A program made the position numbers and the translations under genes. A DNA stretch of 64,000 bases from Proruminimicrobium sp963666965 (lineage in GTDB: Bacteria; Elusimicrobiota; Endomicrobiia; Endomicrobiales; Endomicrobiaceae), in the NCBI GenBank assembly GCA_963666965.1, contig OY762939.1, positions 1,612,001 to 1,676,000 on the forward strand, read 5' to 3'. How positions within the stretch are numbered: the stretch's first letter is position 1; every line of letters begins with the position of its first letter. Under the pieces are notes generated by a model. That model worked only from the letters and a program-made list of their open reading frames with translations, did no database searches and had not been told where the DNA came from. Below, in pieces: positions 8,242 to 16,881 of this stretch.

Positions 8242-9558
8242 TTATAAAATATTTGGAAGCTCTGTGCATTTACCCAACGCCGCTTCACACGCGTTTAAAA
8301 TCATTTCTGAAAATCCCGGATGAAAAAACATATTTTTTGATAAATCTTTTACCGACATTTTATTCTGTATGATTACGGATGCCGTGTCTATCAGTTCGTC
8401 GGCGTTTGTTCCTATAATCCATACTGCAAGAATTCTTTCGGAGTTTTTTTCAACTGCCGCTTTTACAAAACCCGTTCTCTGTCCTTCAATCTGGGCTCTT
8501 GCCAAAGCCGCAAAAGGAAATTTGCCGTAAATGACATCGGTATATTTGTCAAAATTATTTACTTTAACCGAGGCTGCCGGAGGATATGAAAAAACAGCTT
8601 TCGGAATGACAAATTCTGTTTTATTGAAATTGTTTTCGGCTATATTTATGCCGTCCTGCTGGGCCGTATATGCAAGAAAATTTTTACCTGTCGCGTCGCC
8701 TGCAGCAAAAATATTTTTATTATTTGTTGTTCCGTTTTCGGAAATTATGTAATTTTTTAAATCTGTCTGAAGACCGGCATTTTTTACGCTGAGTTCCTGC
8801 GATGTTGACTGTCTGCCGGCTACTATAAGAACTTTATCAAAAGAGTCGGCGTCTTTTAAAGCGTCGGCGCAGCCTGTTTCAACCGAAACGCCCTGTCTTA
8901 ACAGATTTTTTTCTATTTCTTTTGCAATTTCAGAATCTTCGCCGGGCAAAAGCTGCGGTAAAATTTCTCTTAAAGTTATTTCAGATCCGAATCCGCAATA
9001 TATTGTTGCAAGTTCTATCCCTATGGCGCCGCCGCCGATAACGAGCATTTTTTTTGGAACTTCATTCAACGATAACGCATCTGTCGAATCTATGAATTTG
9101 TTATGGTCTATTATAACGCCTGGAATGCTTTTGGGAGTAGAGCCTGCAGCTACAATAATTTTTTCGGCTGTTAATTGAACATCGTTTACTTTAATTATTG
9201 AACATGATATAAAAGATGCCGTTCCTTTTATTATCTCTATTTTATAACTTTCAATCATTCTTTGAAGTGATTTTCTTAAATTTTCTACAAGTTTATTCTT
9301 TTTGGATATTATATCCTGAAAATTTATCTCGGCCGGCGCAGTTTTGATTCCATATTCGTATGCTTTTGAAATTGAATTTTTTATTTTTAACGATTGCCAC
9401 AAAAACTTTGTAGGGATGCAGCCCGTATTTAAACATGTGCCGCCTATTTCATTTTTTTCGATTAAAGCGACTTTATTGCCGAGCTGCGCAAACCTTACGG
9501 CGCAACTGTATCCGGCAGGGCCTGCTCCTATTATGATGACATCGTATTTTTTATCCAT
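8242..9558 (-). CDS. lpd: Dihydrolipoyl dehydrogenase
   Basis: The 438-residue flavoprotein has the FAD-binding GAGPAG (11-16), the redox-active pair C42/C47 in GGTCLNTGCIPTK, the NAD-binding GGGAIGIELA, the ATD-type FAD segment IFAAGDATGK, and a C-terminal FFHPGFSEMI with the active-site His followed by Pro. It reoxidises dihydrolipoyl groups of 2-oxoacid dehydrogenases or the glycine cleavage H protein with NAD+. At 438 residues it is slightly shorter than the usual 460-475. Its start overlaps the proS end by 8 bases, and gcvT lies just downstream, suggesting service to glycine cleavage. Confidence 0.92.
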   Translation of the reverse strand: MDKKYDVIIIGAGPAGYSCAVRFAQLGNKVALIEKNEIGGTCLNTGCIPTKFLWQSLKIKNSISKAYEYGIKTAPAEINFQDIISKKNKLVENLRKSLQRMIESYKIEIIKGTASFISCSIIKVNDVQLTAEKIIVAAGSTPKSIPGVIIDHNKFIDSTDALSLNEVPKKMLVIGGGAIGIELATIYCGFGSEITLREILPQLLPGEDSEIAKEIEKNLLRQGVSVETGCADALKDADSFDKVLIVAGRQSTSQELSVKNAGLQTDLKNYIISENGTTNNKNIFAAGDATGKNFLAYTAQQDGINIAENNFNKTEFVIPKAVFSYPPAASVKVNNFDKYTDVIYGKFPFAALARAQIEGQRTGFVKAAVEKNSERILAVWIIGTNADELIDTASVIIQNKMSVKDLSKNMFFHPGFSEMILNACEAALGKCTELPNIL

Positions 9559-11281
9559 TTTTCAAACTTTCTTGAATTTTTGATTTTATATATTCAACAA
9601 TGTTTTCGGTTTTGATAAGTTCCGTTTTTGTTTTGTCATCTTTTCTGGCTTTCAGTTCAACGTTTCCGTTTTGAAGATTTTTCTCGCCGACCGTGATTCT
9701 GTAAGGGATTCCCATTAAATCGGCATCTTTAAATTTTATTCCGGCTCTTTCGTCTCTGTCGTCAAGAAGCACGTCTATTTTATTTTGTCTGAGCTGTTTA
9801 TAAATATCTTCCGCAACTTTTTTGAGCGGTTCGCTGTTAAAATCAACAGGCACTATTATTACTTTATAAGGAGCCAGGGTAACAGGCCAGATTATTCCGT
9901 TTTCATCGTATGACTGTTCAATGGTAGCCGCAAGTATTCTTGTTACTCCTATACCGTAACAACCCATTATCATAAAATTTTCTTTACCCTGCGCGTCGAG
10001 ATAAGTAGCCTTCATAGATTTTGAATATTTTGTGCCGAGCTTAAATATGTGGCCTATTTCAATCCCTCTTGAAAACTGCAGTTTTTGGGCTTTGCATTTA
10101 GGGCACATATCGCCTTTTACTACGGTTCTTAAATCGGCTGTGATATCAGCCTTAAAATCTCTGTTTATATTGACGTTTTTAATATGCTTATCGTCTTTAT
10201 TTGCTCCGATAACGGCATTTACTATATTTTCAACTGAATAATCCGCTATTATTTTTATCTGTTTTTTTAAATTTACGGGCCCTGCAAAACCGACTTTTGC
10301 ACCCGTAACTTCTTCTATTATTTCAGGAGTTGCAAGTTCAAGCTCATTACAGCCTAAAAGTGACTGAAGTTTGGATTCGTTAACTTCATGGTCGCCTCTT
10401 ACAAGAACAGCTACGGGGCTGCCGTCAGCAACATATATCATTGTTTTTATAAATTTTCGTTCCGTAGACGATAAAAATTTGGCAACATCTTGAACCGATC
10501 CCATATTAGGCGTTAAAACTTCTTCCATTTCAGGCATAGGCTCCGAATTTTCTTTTTTTTCATATTTTATGCATTCGGCTTTCTCGGAGTTTGCTCCGTA
10601 ACCGCAGCTGCACCATGCGATTTCTTCTTCGCCGGTATCTGCAAGAACCATAAATTCATGTGAAAAACTGCCGCCTATAGCTCCTGACGAAGCTTCAACG
10701 ACTCTGTATTTAAAACCGCATCTTTTGCATATATTTTCGTAGGCTTCGTAAACTCTTTTATAATATTTTTCAAGATCTGCTTCGTCGGCATGAAAAGAAT
10801 ATGCGTCTTTCATTAAAAACTCTCTGGCTCTCATAACGCCGAATCTCGGTCTTATTTCATCTCTGAATTTCATTCCGAACTGATAAAGCATCAAAGGAAG
10901 CTGTCTGTAAGAACTTACGTCGTTTCTTACCATATCGGTTATTCCTTCTTCATGGGTGGGAGCAAGACAGAATTCTCCGTCTTTTCTGTCTTTAAGCCTG
11001 AATAATTCTTTTCCGTAAACGTTCCATCTGCCCGTTTCAATCCATAAATCTTTAGGCAGAAGAAGCGGAAGGCGGACTTCCTGACCGTCTATTTTATCCA
11101 TTTCTTCTCTTATTATTGATGTAACGTTTTCAAGGGTTTTTAAGCCTGTCGGCAACAGTTCAAAAAATCCGCTGGCAAGCTTTCTTATCATGCCGGATCT
11201 TACCATAAGTTTGGCCGATATATTATCCATATCCGAAGGCGCTTCTTTCAATGTAGGTATAAATGCTTTTGAAAAATACAT
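9551..11281 (-). CDS. proS: Prolyl-tRNA synthetase (bacterial type with editing domain)
   Basis: The 576-residue class II synthetase has GMIRKLASGFFELLPTG and LPLLLPKDLW near the N-terminus, motif 2 FRDEIRPRFGVMRAREFLMKDAYSFH, a central editing (INS) insertion (about residues 230-385), motif 3 MGCYGIGVTRILAATIEQ, and a C-terminal anticodon-binding domain with LLDDRDERAGIKFKDADLMGIPYRI. It charges tRNA-Pro and can hydrolyse Ala-tRNA-Pro. It is the first gene of a probable minus-strand series running into lpd; an extended -10 promoter lies about 33 bases upstream of the start codon. Confidence 0.96.
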   Translation of the reverse strand: MYFSKAFIPTLKEAPSDMDNISAKLMVRSGMIRKLASGFFELLPTGLKTLENVTSIIREEMDKIDGQEVRLPLLLPKDLWIETGRWNVYGKELFRLKDRKDGEFCLAPTHEEGITDMVRNDVSSYRQLPLMLYQFGMKFRDEIRPRFGVMRAREFLMKDAYSFHADEADLEKYYKRVYEAYENICKRCGFKYRVVEASSGAIGGSFSHEFMVLADTGEEEIAWCSCGYGANSEKAECIKYEKKENSEPMPEMEEVLTPNMGSVQDVAKFLSSTERKFIKTMIYVADGSPVAVLVRGDHEVNESKLQSLLGCNELELATPEIIEEVTGAKVGFAGPVNLKKQIKIIADYSVENIVNAVIGANKDDKHIKNVNINRDFKADITADLRTVVKGDMCPKCKAQKLQFSRGIEIGHIFKLGTKYSKSMKATYLDAQGKENFMIMGCYGIGVTRILAATIEQSYDENGIIWPVTLAPYKVIIVPVDFNSEPLKKVAEDIYKQLRQNKIDVLLDDRDERAGIKFKDADLMGIPYRITVGEKNLQNGNVELKARKDDKTKTELIKTENIVEYIKSKIQESLKNG

Positions 11282-11313
11282 ATTTTCCTCTTTAAAGTGA
11301 TTTTAGATTGTTA

Positions 11314-11322
11314 ATTCTACCA
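11314..11322 (-). promoter_or_regulatory. Probable extended -10 promoter of proS
   Basis: On the minus strand the sequence reads TGGTAGAAT, an extended -10 element (TGn followed by TAGAAT), about 33 bases before the proS start codon. The -35 region at the right distance is poor (TAGAGA), which is tolerated by extended -10 promoters. The same TGGTAnAAT wording occurs before other genes in this window. Confidence 0.45.
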
Positions 11323-11409
11323 TTTTTTAGCGATTTTCTCTAGTGCCGGTCTCTTTAAAAAAACAAATAAATTTTATATCATAATTGAATAACCAAAAAG
11401 GAGTTTTTT

Positions 11410-11988
11410 ATGAAAGTTGTGGCTTTTAACTGCAGTCCGAGAAAAGACGGTAATACTTCAATTCTTATAAATACGGTATTTAAAGAACTTGAAAAAAACG
11501 GCATTGAAACAAAACAAATACAGTTTGGTCCGCAAAAAGTCGCAGGGTGTATAGCGTGCTTCCAATGCGTAAAAAACAAAGATAAAAAATGCGTTTTAAA
11601 TGACGATATCGTAAATGACTGTATAGATGAAATGATTACGGCCGACGCAATCATAATAGGTTCTCCCGTATATTTTGCAAATATTACTCCCATAGCGGCG
11701 TCCCTTATATGCAGAGCCGGCATGGTTTCAAGGGCAAACGATATGTTCCTTTCCAGAAAAATCGGAGCCGGAGTTATTGCAGTAAGAAGAGCCGGAGCGA
11801 TACATGCGTTTAATTCAATTAATAATTTTTTTACTATATCTGAAATGATCGTAGTAGGTTCAAGTTATTGGAATATCGGCATGGGAAGACAGATCGGCGA
11901 TGTAAACAACGATGAAGAAGGATTAAAGACAATGTCAAAACTCGGTGAAAATATGGCATGGCTGCTAAAAAAAACAGGAGCAAAATAA
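11410..11988 (+). CDS. Flavodoxin-fold NAD(P)H-dependent FMN reductase / iron-sulfur flavoprotein-like
   Basis: The 192-residue protein begins VVAFNCSPRKDGNTSIL, the phosphate-binding loop of the NADPH-dependent FMN reductase family, and has CIACFQCVKNKDKKC, a cysteine pattern like that of iron-sulfur flavoproteins, then IIIGSPVYFANITPIAA. It probably binds FMN and transfers electrons, possibly using a 4Fe-4S cluster on the cysteine segment. A strong AAAAAGGAG ribosome site precedes the ATG. The next gene starts one base after its stop region, so they are coupled, but the partner is of unknown function. Confidence 0.8.
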   Translation: MKVVAFNCSPRKDGNTSILINTVFKELEKNGIETKQIQFGPQKVAGCIACFQCVKNKDKKCVLNDDIVNDCIDEMITADAIIIGSPVYFANITPIAASLICRAGMVSRANDMFLSRKIGAGVIAVRRAGAIHAFNSINNFFTISEMIVVGSSYWNIGMGRQIGDVNNDEEGLKTMSKLGENMAWLLKKTGAK

Positions 11989-11989
11989 A

Positions 11990-12499
11990 ATGAGAAACTT
12001 TTTGTCTGCGTTTGCCGCTGTTCTGATTTGTTTTACTTATGTTTATGCTTCAGACAGCAACAGACTTTTCATAATAGAACGCAGCAAAAATGCCAATATT
12101 GTCTGTTATGACGTAAAACTTTCTCAAAGCGGAGCGATAGATTCAAAAAATCCCGTTGATGCATACTGGCTTTTATATGCCGAAAAAACAGGAGACCGCG
12201 AAGAATTAAGTATTTTTGACAAAAAAGCATACGGATTTAAAACTGATTATAATGATCAAACAAAAAATTACACTCTTTCTTTAAAAGCCGTTGAAAATAA
12301 AAATATGGCAATAGTCAGCGTAAACGGCAAATATAAAGCGCAATTATTGATAAATAATACGCCCGCCTATCTTGATAAAGTATATATACAGTCAAAAGAC
12401 GGGACTTTCGGCATTCCAACGGTTTATTTCTATGTTCTATACGGGAAAACTGTTTCTTCAGACGAGAATATTGAGGAAAAAATCATATTGAAAAAATAA
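11990..12499 (+). CDS. Exported DUF4833 family protein
   Basis: The 169-residue protein has a signal peptide (about residues 1-20, ending VYAS) followed by NRLFIIERSKNANIVCYDV, VDAYWLLYAEKTGDREELS and KKAYGFKT, the conserved blocks of DUF4833. These proteins are small periplasmic beta-rich domains of unknown function. It begins right after the stop of the flavodoxin-like gene and precedes the prepilin gene by 49 bases. No catalytic residues can be proposed. Confidence 0.7.
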   Translation: MRNFLSAFAAVLICFTYVYASDSNRLFIIERSKNANIVCYDVKLSQSGAIDSKNPVDAYWLLYAEKTGDREELSIFDKKAYGFKTDYNDQTKNYTLSLKAVENKNMAIVSVNGKYKAQLLINNTPAYLDKVYIQSKDGTFGIPTVYFYVLYGKTVSSDENIEEKIILKK

Positions 12500-12548
12500 T
12501 TATTTTGTGTTAGACTTATAGTGCCTAAAAGAGAATAAGAGGAAAAAT

Positions 12549-12941
12549 ATGAAAAAAAATCAAAAAAGAAAAAAAGGGTTTTCTCTTACAGAACTTGTTG
12601 TTACTCTCGTTATGGTTGCCATTCTTGCAATCATAGGGCTTCCTGTATATAGGGGCTATATAAAGAAAGGCATTTCAACGGAGGGTAAAGCTCTCTTAGG
12701 CGAAATTAACGCAGCTCAGCAAATATACTATACAAGAAACGGCCAGTATTATGCCGGTACCGTAGGCCAGACTTACGGCGGCGCTTTTTCTGTTGATGCT
12801 AGAAGAAATAAATATTTCACTTCATACTATGTAACTGAAGGCGGTCAGACTTATACAGCCGTAACTACATCAAAAGACGGCTCTCAGGTTTTGACATTGG
12901 TAGGAAGCTATACTTCTGAACCGAAAATTATTGAAAATTGA
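12549..12941 (+). CDS. Type IV prepilin (PilA-like major pilin or pseudopilin)
   Basis: The 130-residue protein has a 10-residue positive leader ending in Gly, then FSLTELVVTLVMVAILAIIG: the prepilin peptidase site is G10/F11, and glutamate E15 is residue 5 of the mature pilin. The helix is followed by an AAQQIYYTRNGQYYAG segment of the kind seen in small pilins. The AGAGGAAAAAT ribosome site is well placed. It is followed by a good terminator, so it is likely monocistronic and strongly expressed. No assembly ATPase or peptidase is in the window. Confidence 0.88.
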   Translation: MKKNQKRKKGFSLTELVVTLVMVAILAIIGLPVYRGYIKKGISTEGKALLGEINAAQQIYYTRNGQYYAGTVGQTYGGAFSVDARRNKYFTSYYVTEGGQTYTAVTTSKDGSQVLTLVGSYTSEPKIIEN

Positions 12942-12959
12942 AATTAATTCAATTTAGAT

Positions 12960-12996
12960 AAAAAACAAGAAGTTTCTCATTCTTGTTTTTTATTTT
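12960..12996 (+). terminator. Rho-independent terminator after the prepilin gene
   Basis: AAAAAACAAGA (12960-12970) pairs with TCTTGTTTTTT (12981-12991) around a 10-base loop, and the 3' arm runs into a T-rich tract. It sits 18 bases after the prepilin stop and just before tRNA-Ser, so it separates the two transcripts. Confidence 0.75.
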
Positions 12997-13008
12997 GTTG
13001 TGTAAAAT

Positions 13009-13096
13009 GGAGAGGTGGCCGAGTTGGTTTAAGGCGGCAGTCTCGAAAACTGCTATACGGGAAACCGTATCGGGGGTTCGAATCCCCCCTTCTCCG
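13009..13096 (+). tRNA. tRNA-Ser (anticodon CGA)
   Basis: The 88-base gene folds as a class II tRNA. The acceptor arm GGAGAGG pairs with CTTCTCC (one G-U), and there is a D-arm region GGCCGAGTTGG. The anticodon stem GCAGT/ACTGC has loop CTCGAAA, giving anticodon CGA (reads UCG). A long variable arm TACGGGAAACCGTA and a T-arm GGGGGTTCGAATCCCCC follow. The discriminator base is G, typical of serine tRNA, and no CCA is encoded. It marks the left edge of the accessory island that follows; I found no second copy of its 3' end that would show integration here. Confidence 0.95.
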
Positions 13097-13308
13097 TATC
13101 CTAGTTATTCTCTTTTCAACTATATTTGTATATTCCAAAACTATCGTCGGCAAATCTAAGCAATTAACTTCAGAGAATCTCTTTTTGCTGTAATTATTGA
13201 ATTTTTAGCGATAGATACAGTTCCTATTCTCCGTTTGCACATCAAAAGCTCCGGTTCGTATTGAATTTATAATAGATTTACTGTCCAATGATATTATTTT
13301 TTACTTAA
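13097..13308. other. Intergenic stretch between tRNA-Ser and recombinase remnant
   Basis: I see no gene, RNA structure or clear promoter here. A phrase resembling a T-arm (GCTCCGGTTCGTATTGAA near 13250) does not fold as a tRNA fragment. The composition shifts to AT-rich here, consistent with an island junction. Confidence 0.4.
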
Positions 13309-13500
13309 TTAACAGTATTTATTGATTAATGTTTTGATTTTTAAATCTTTGGATTGTTTTTGTCTTTTAAAATTTCCATTGTTAATTGTGAGGGGAGAAA
13401 TACTAAATTTAATCTATGTGAAATATAACTGTCATTATATTGATTTAACTTCTCCGCTTAAAATCATTTTACTCCAACGATGAGCTGTTAAAATAGCTTT
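13309..13500 (-). pseudogene. Decayed C-terminal end of a serine recombinase
   Basis: Read on the minus strand this matches the last ~70 codons of the intact recombinase at 15271-16881: KAILTAHRWSKM-LSGEVKSI, then DSYISHRLNLVF, then a KTLI-KYC ending. Relative to the intact gene it carries a 26-base deletion after GEVKSI and a 2-base insertion near its end, so the frame is broken twice. Similarity stops abruptly at 13500. It is either the relic of an older related element or a duplicated recombinase 3' end created by insertion of the DNA between the two copies. Confidence 0.8.
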
Positions 13501-13529
13501 ATAATTAATATTATCGATTTTATTGAATA

Positions 13530-14324
13530 TTAAACAGAATGTAATGGTTTAAACTTAAAACCTTTATTTATTATTCTTCTTTTAATACTTTCATTTTGTG
13601 CTTTATCTATTAATTCAGGAATAGATTTTTTTAAATATATCATTAATTGTTGTGCTTTTATCTGTGTATTTTGATATTTATTATTGATTTCGGTAATACC
13701 TTTGATAAAAGATTTAGATTCTATCGGATCTAGTCGGTTCATAAGCGTTACAATATGGCCTATTAATGAATCAATATTCTGAAGTCCTGTGAGAGCTTTA
13801 TTATCCGGTTCATAATCACCTAATATGTGAGTATCATAAGCCATACCTGCAAAGAAAGTAGCAAAAGAAGCATCTTTACCTCCATCAGCAAAACCAAAAA
13901 GTTTTTCAGTTCGTTTATTTAATTCTATATTTCTTCTTTGCTGTTCTTTACGGAGTTCTTCTTGAATTATTTTTGTATATTCTTCAGAATTGATTTTATT
14001 ATGTTTGCAATACTTATTTATCTCGGTTTCTATGTATATATTCCAAGGTCTTGCATCATATCCCCAATGGAATAAATATCTATGCTTTTTAGGACTTGTA
14101 AAGTTTATTCCGTACTTTATCTTAATCATTTTATGAAAGTCTTTCTTATCAATGAGATCAGAACTTATATACTTCATCCACGAATTGATATTTTTATCAT
14201 ATTCAAAGCCAAAAACAGCCATCATATCATCCCTGTGCAGTTGCCAACTTGAATGGCTCCAGGCATTAGGAACAATGGATAAGATAAAAAGCAATATACA
14301 TAGTATTTGTTTTATTGGATTCAT
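13530..14324 (-). CDS. Secreted hypothetical protein, possible phospholipase C/S1-nuclease-like helical fold
   Basis: The 264-residue protein has a clear signal peptide (residues 1-23, ending NAWS). The mature part is helical and rich in His and Asp: HSSWQLHRDDMMAVFGF, HRYLFHWGYDARPWN and FFAGMAYDTHILGDYEPDN. The last phrase resembles the metal-ligand helix of zinc-dependent phospholipase C and S1/P1 nucleases (H-x3-D), but the full ligand set is not convincing, so that is only a suggestion. It lies between a recombinase remnant and a bidirectional terminator, apparently as a single-gene cargo unit. I do not recognise the family. Confidence 0.6.
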   Translation of the reverse strand: MNPIKQILCILLFILSIVPNAWSHSSWQLHRDDMMAVFGFEYDKNINSWMKYISSDLIDKKDFHKMIKIKYGINFTSPKKHRYLFHWGYDARPWNIYIETEINKYCKHNKINSEEYTKIIQEELRKEQQRRNIELNKRTEKLFGFADGGKDASFATFFAGMAYDTHILGDYEPDNKALTGLQNIDSLIGHIVTLMNRLDPIESKSFIKGITEINNKYQNTQIKAQQLMIYLKKSIPELIDKAQNESIKRRIINKGFKFKPLHSV

Positions 14325-14465
14325 AAGAAAAATATATATAATTCCAATGTTTAAAGCAAAATAACTGCATATGATATTGGAAATCTATTGATGTCACTTT
14401 TATTTTACAATAAATAAACCGTTAATTATAAATAAAGTAACATAATAAGGGTTTATAGTTCATGT

Positions 14466-14505
14466 AAAACAAAAACAGCCAATTTGTATTGGCTGTTTTT
14501 GTTTT
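14466..14505. terminator. Bidirectional terminator hairpin
   Basis: AAAACAAAAACAGCCAAT (14466-14483) is perfectly complementary to ATTGGCTGTTTTTGTTTT (14488-14505) around a 4-base loop. The 18-bp stem has a T-rich 3' arm on both strands. It lies 15 bases past the stop of the 225-residue gene on the minus strand, ending that transcript. Confidence 0.85.
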
Positions 14506-14520
14506 ATTCAATTAATTTTA

Positions 14521-15198
14521 TTACTTTCTTGTATTTTCTTCTATTCTAATCAATATGGGTAAGAACAAGAATAAAATGAATATAAATAAACTACTCAAGG
14601 CTACAATAAAACTTTGTTGTTTTTGCTGATCTATTTGTTGTTTTTTTAAATTTATCGTATTCATTTCTTCATTATAAGATTTAATATAATATTCTATTGC
14701 ATTTGATAAAAGAATATCCTTATATTCAGGTTGTGCATAGTATAATTCTATTTGCGATTCTTGAAATTCTCCCTTGTAGTATTCTATTACTGCTTTTTTT
14801 GATTCTTTTTCTAAATCTTTATAAAAATTAATAAATCCTTTTACATATAAGAGTTCTCGTTCATTAGGAAGTGAAAGTTCCTTTTTAGGCAAGTTATTAT
14901 CTTCAATAAACTTATTGTACATATTCATAGCCTGAGTTTGTTCGTCTGGTGGAATATTTTTTTGCTCTGGGTTAGTTTTATTTTCTTTTTGAGGTTTTTG
15001 TAGATTATCTATTTCAGATTGTATAATTTTTTTTACATCGTATTTATATGTGGCTTTATGATTGGCAGAATTTAAATATAAAACACCAATATTAATCCAT
15101 AACAATAAAGTAACAAGCAATGATAATAAAAGTAAAATAGAAAATGTTACTTTTCCTATCTTAAAACATACATTTAAAAACTTGTCATTAAAAGTCAT
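14521..15198 (-). CDS. Hypothetical protein with N- and C-terminal membrane segments
   Basis: The 225-residue protein has a hydrophobic helix at about residues 16-42 (TFSILLLLSLLVTLLLW) and another at about 198-218 (VALSSLFIFILFLFLPILI), with a 150-residue hydrophilic, glutamine- and glutamate-rich, helical middle part. This hairpin topology would place the middle part on one side of the membrane. The gene follows the serine recombinase in the same direction, 72 bases after its stop, and ends at a strong terminator. I do not recognise the family; it could be cargo of the element. Confidence 0.55.
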   Translation of the reverse strand: MTFNDKFLNVCFKIGKVTFSILLLLSLLVTLLLWINIGVLYLNSANHKATYKYDVKKIIQSEIDNLQKPQKENKTNPEQKNIPPDEQTQAMNMYNKFIEDNNLPKKELSLPNERELLYVKGFINFYKDLEKESKKAVIEYYKGEFQESQIELYYAQPEYKDILLSNAIEYYIKSYNEEMNTINLKKQQIDQQKQQSFIVALSSLFIFILFLFLPILIRIEENTRK

Positions 15199-15270
15199 TT
15201 TAACCTCTTTTTCGTTTTATTTAAAACCCTTTGGGCATTATATAAATTTCCCTAACCATAAACAACCTAA

Positions 15271-16881
15271 TTAAAAACAATACTTATCAATTAATGTTTT
15301 AATTGTTAAGTCTTTGGATTGTTTGCCTTCTAAAATATCAATTGTTAATTGTGGCGGTATAAATACTAAATTTAGTCTATGCGAAATATAGCTGTCATTC
15401 AAGTGTTCTTTTTTAGCAATTTCCAATATTGATTTAACTTCTCCGCTTAAAAGCATTTTACTCCAACGATGAGCTGTTAAAATAGCTTTGACCAACGTTT
15501 CCTTCTGTTCTTGTTTTATATTCTTTATATCGCCAATAATTATTTTTGCACCATTATCAACTACAGAAAGTTTATATTCTTTGTTAAATAGTAATTCTGT
15601 TTTTAATAATTCGTTATTTAATGTATTACATTTTCTATTTTCGTATAGAGATTTTAAAAATTCATCTATCTGTTCTTTATACATAATCAGCTTTATATTG
15701 TTTTTATTTAATATAACTTTATTTATTAAAGTCCTTTCAATTCCTCTGTTAAATGAATATTCTTTTACCAATTTCAATAATGTTTTTTGCTTTTCAGCAG
15801 AAAAATAGGTTATAAAATTGTGTATTTCTTTTTCATCATAAAAAATATCACAGATCCATTTATCCATAAATGTTTCTATGGTATTTGCAGATATCTTTGT
15901 AATATCTCCAATTTTATTATTTTCATTTCTTATAACAGCTTGACTGACATAATAACGATATTTTTTACCTAATTTGCCTCTGCTATGGCTTGGGCTCATA
16001 TAATTGTTTTTATCATCAAACAGTTTGCCGGATAAAAAACTATTGCTAGCCAACATTGTATTTCTAACAACTCTGTTTTCTCTTAAGATTTCTTGTGCTT
16101 TTTCAAAGATTTCTGATTCTATTATTGCCTCATGTAAACCCTTATACCATTTACCTTTATGTCCAACTTCTCCAATATAAGCTCTATTAACTAAAATTGA
16201 ACTTATATTACCTTTGCTTAAATTAACTCCATTTTGGCTTTTTATATTATTTTTATCTAAGTACTCTTTAACTTTTTCAATACTTTTTAATTCAATATAT
16301 TTTTCAAAAATTATCTTAATTGAATTCATATTATCCGGACAAGGATATATTTTCTTATCTTTTCTATAATATCCCATAGGCGCTGTTCCACCCATCCACA
16401 TACCTTTTTGTTTACTTGCTAAATATTTATCTCTTATTCTTTCTCCAGTAAGTTCTCTTTCAAACTGTGCAAATGACAGCAACATGTTTAATGTAAGTCT
16501 GCCCATGCTTGTAGTAGTATTAAAATTTTGAGTTATTGATACAAAGGAAGCACTATATTTATCAAGTACTTCTACAATTTTGCTAAAGTCCATCAAACTT
16601 CGTGTTAAACGGTCTATTTTATAAATAACGATTATATCAACCTTGCCTTGAGCAACATCAGTTAATAATGCCTTTAAAGCAGGCCTTTCAAGTGTTCCAC
16701 CGGAATAACCACCATCATTATATTCGTTAGGAATAAGTTGCCAGTGTTCATGCTTTTGGCTTTTAATATACGATTCACAAGCTTCTCTTTGGGCTTGTAA
16801 ACTATTAAAATCCTGTTCCAATCCTTCTTCTGAAGATTTTCTTGTATAAATGGCACATTTAATTATTTTTGTTTCTGACAT
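15271..16881 (-). CDS. Large serine recombinase (site-specific integrase)
   Basis: The 536-residue protein starts with a resolvase catalytic domain: the nucleophile serine is in IYTRKSSEEG (about S16), with YNDGGYSGGTLERPALKALL, IYKIDRLTRSLMDF, and SFAQFERELTGERIRDK giving the arginine-rich active site. A recombinase domain follows (APMGYYRKDKKIYP, GEVGHKGKWYKGLHEAII), then a long C-terminal DNA-binding part. It catalyses integration and excision through a Ser-DNA link. Its start overlaps the upstream DUF2924 gene by 19 bases. Its last ~70 codons recur in broken form at 13309-13500. Confidence 0.9.
   Translation of the reverse strand: MSETKIIKCAIYTRKSSEEGLEQDFNSLQAQREACESYIKSQKHEHWQLIPNEYNDGGYSGGTLERPALKALLTDVAQGKVDIIVIYKIDRLTRSLMDFSKIVEVLDKYSASFVSITQNFNTTTSMGRLTLNMLLSFAQFERELTGERIRDKYLASKQKGMWMGGTAPMGYYRKDKKIYPCPDNMNSIKIIFEKYIELKSIEKVKEYLDKNNIKSQNGVNLSKGNISSILVNRAYIGEVGHKGKWYKGLHEAIIESEIFEKAQEILRENRVVRNTMLASNSFLSGKLFDDKNNYMSPSHSRGKLGKKYRYYVSQAVIRNENNKIGDITKISANTIETFMDKWICDIFYDEKEIHNFITYFSAEKQKTLLKLVKEYSFNRGIERTLINKVILNKNNIKLIMYKEQIDEFLKSLYENRKCNTLNNELLKTELLFNKEYKLSVVDNGAKIIIGDIKNIKQEQKETLVKAILTAHRWSKMLLSGEVKSILEIAKKEHLNDSYISHRLNLVFIPPQLTIDILEGKQSKDLTIKTLIDKYCF

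Noticed and set aside
8079..8288. 69-codon minus-strand frame spanning the lpd-gcvT gap
   Set aside because: Crosses two real genes in another frame, and its sequence is low-complexity; the gap is better explained as promoter and repeat DNA.
13240..13265. T-arm-like phrase (GCTCCGGTTCGTATTGAA) as a tRNA fragment or attachment-site copy
   Set aside because: The flanks do not pair and do not match the 3' end of tRNA-Ser.
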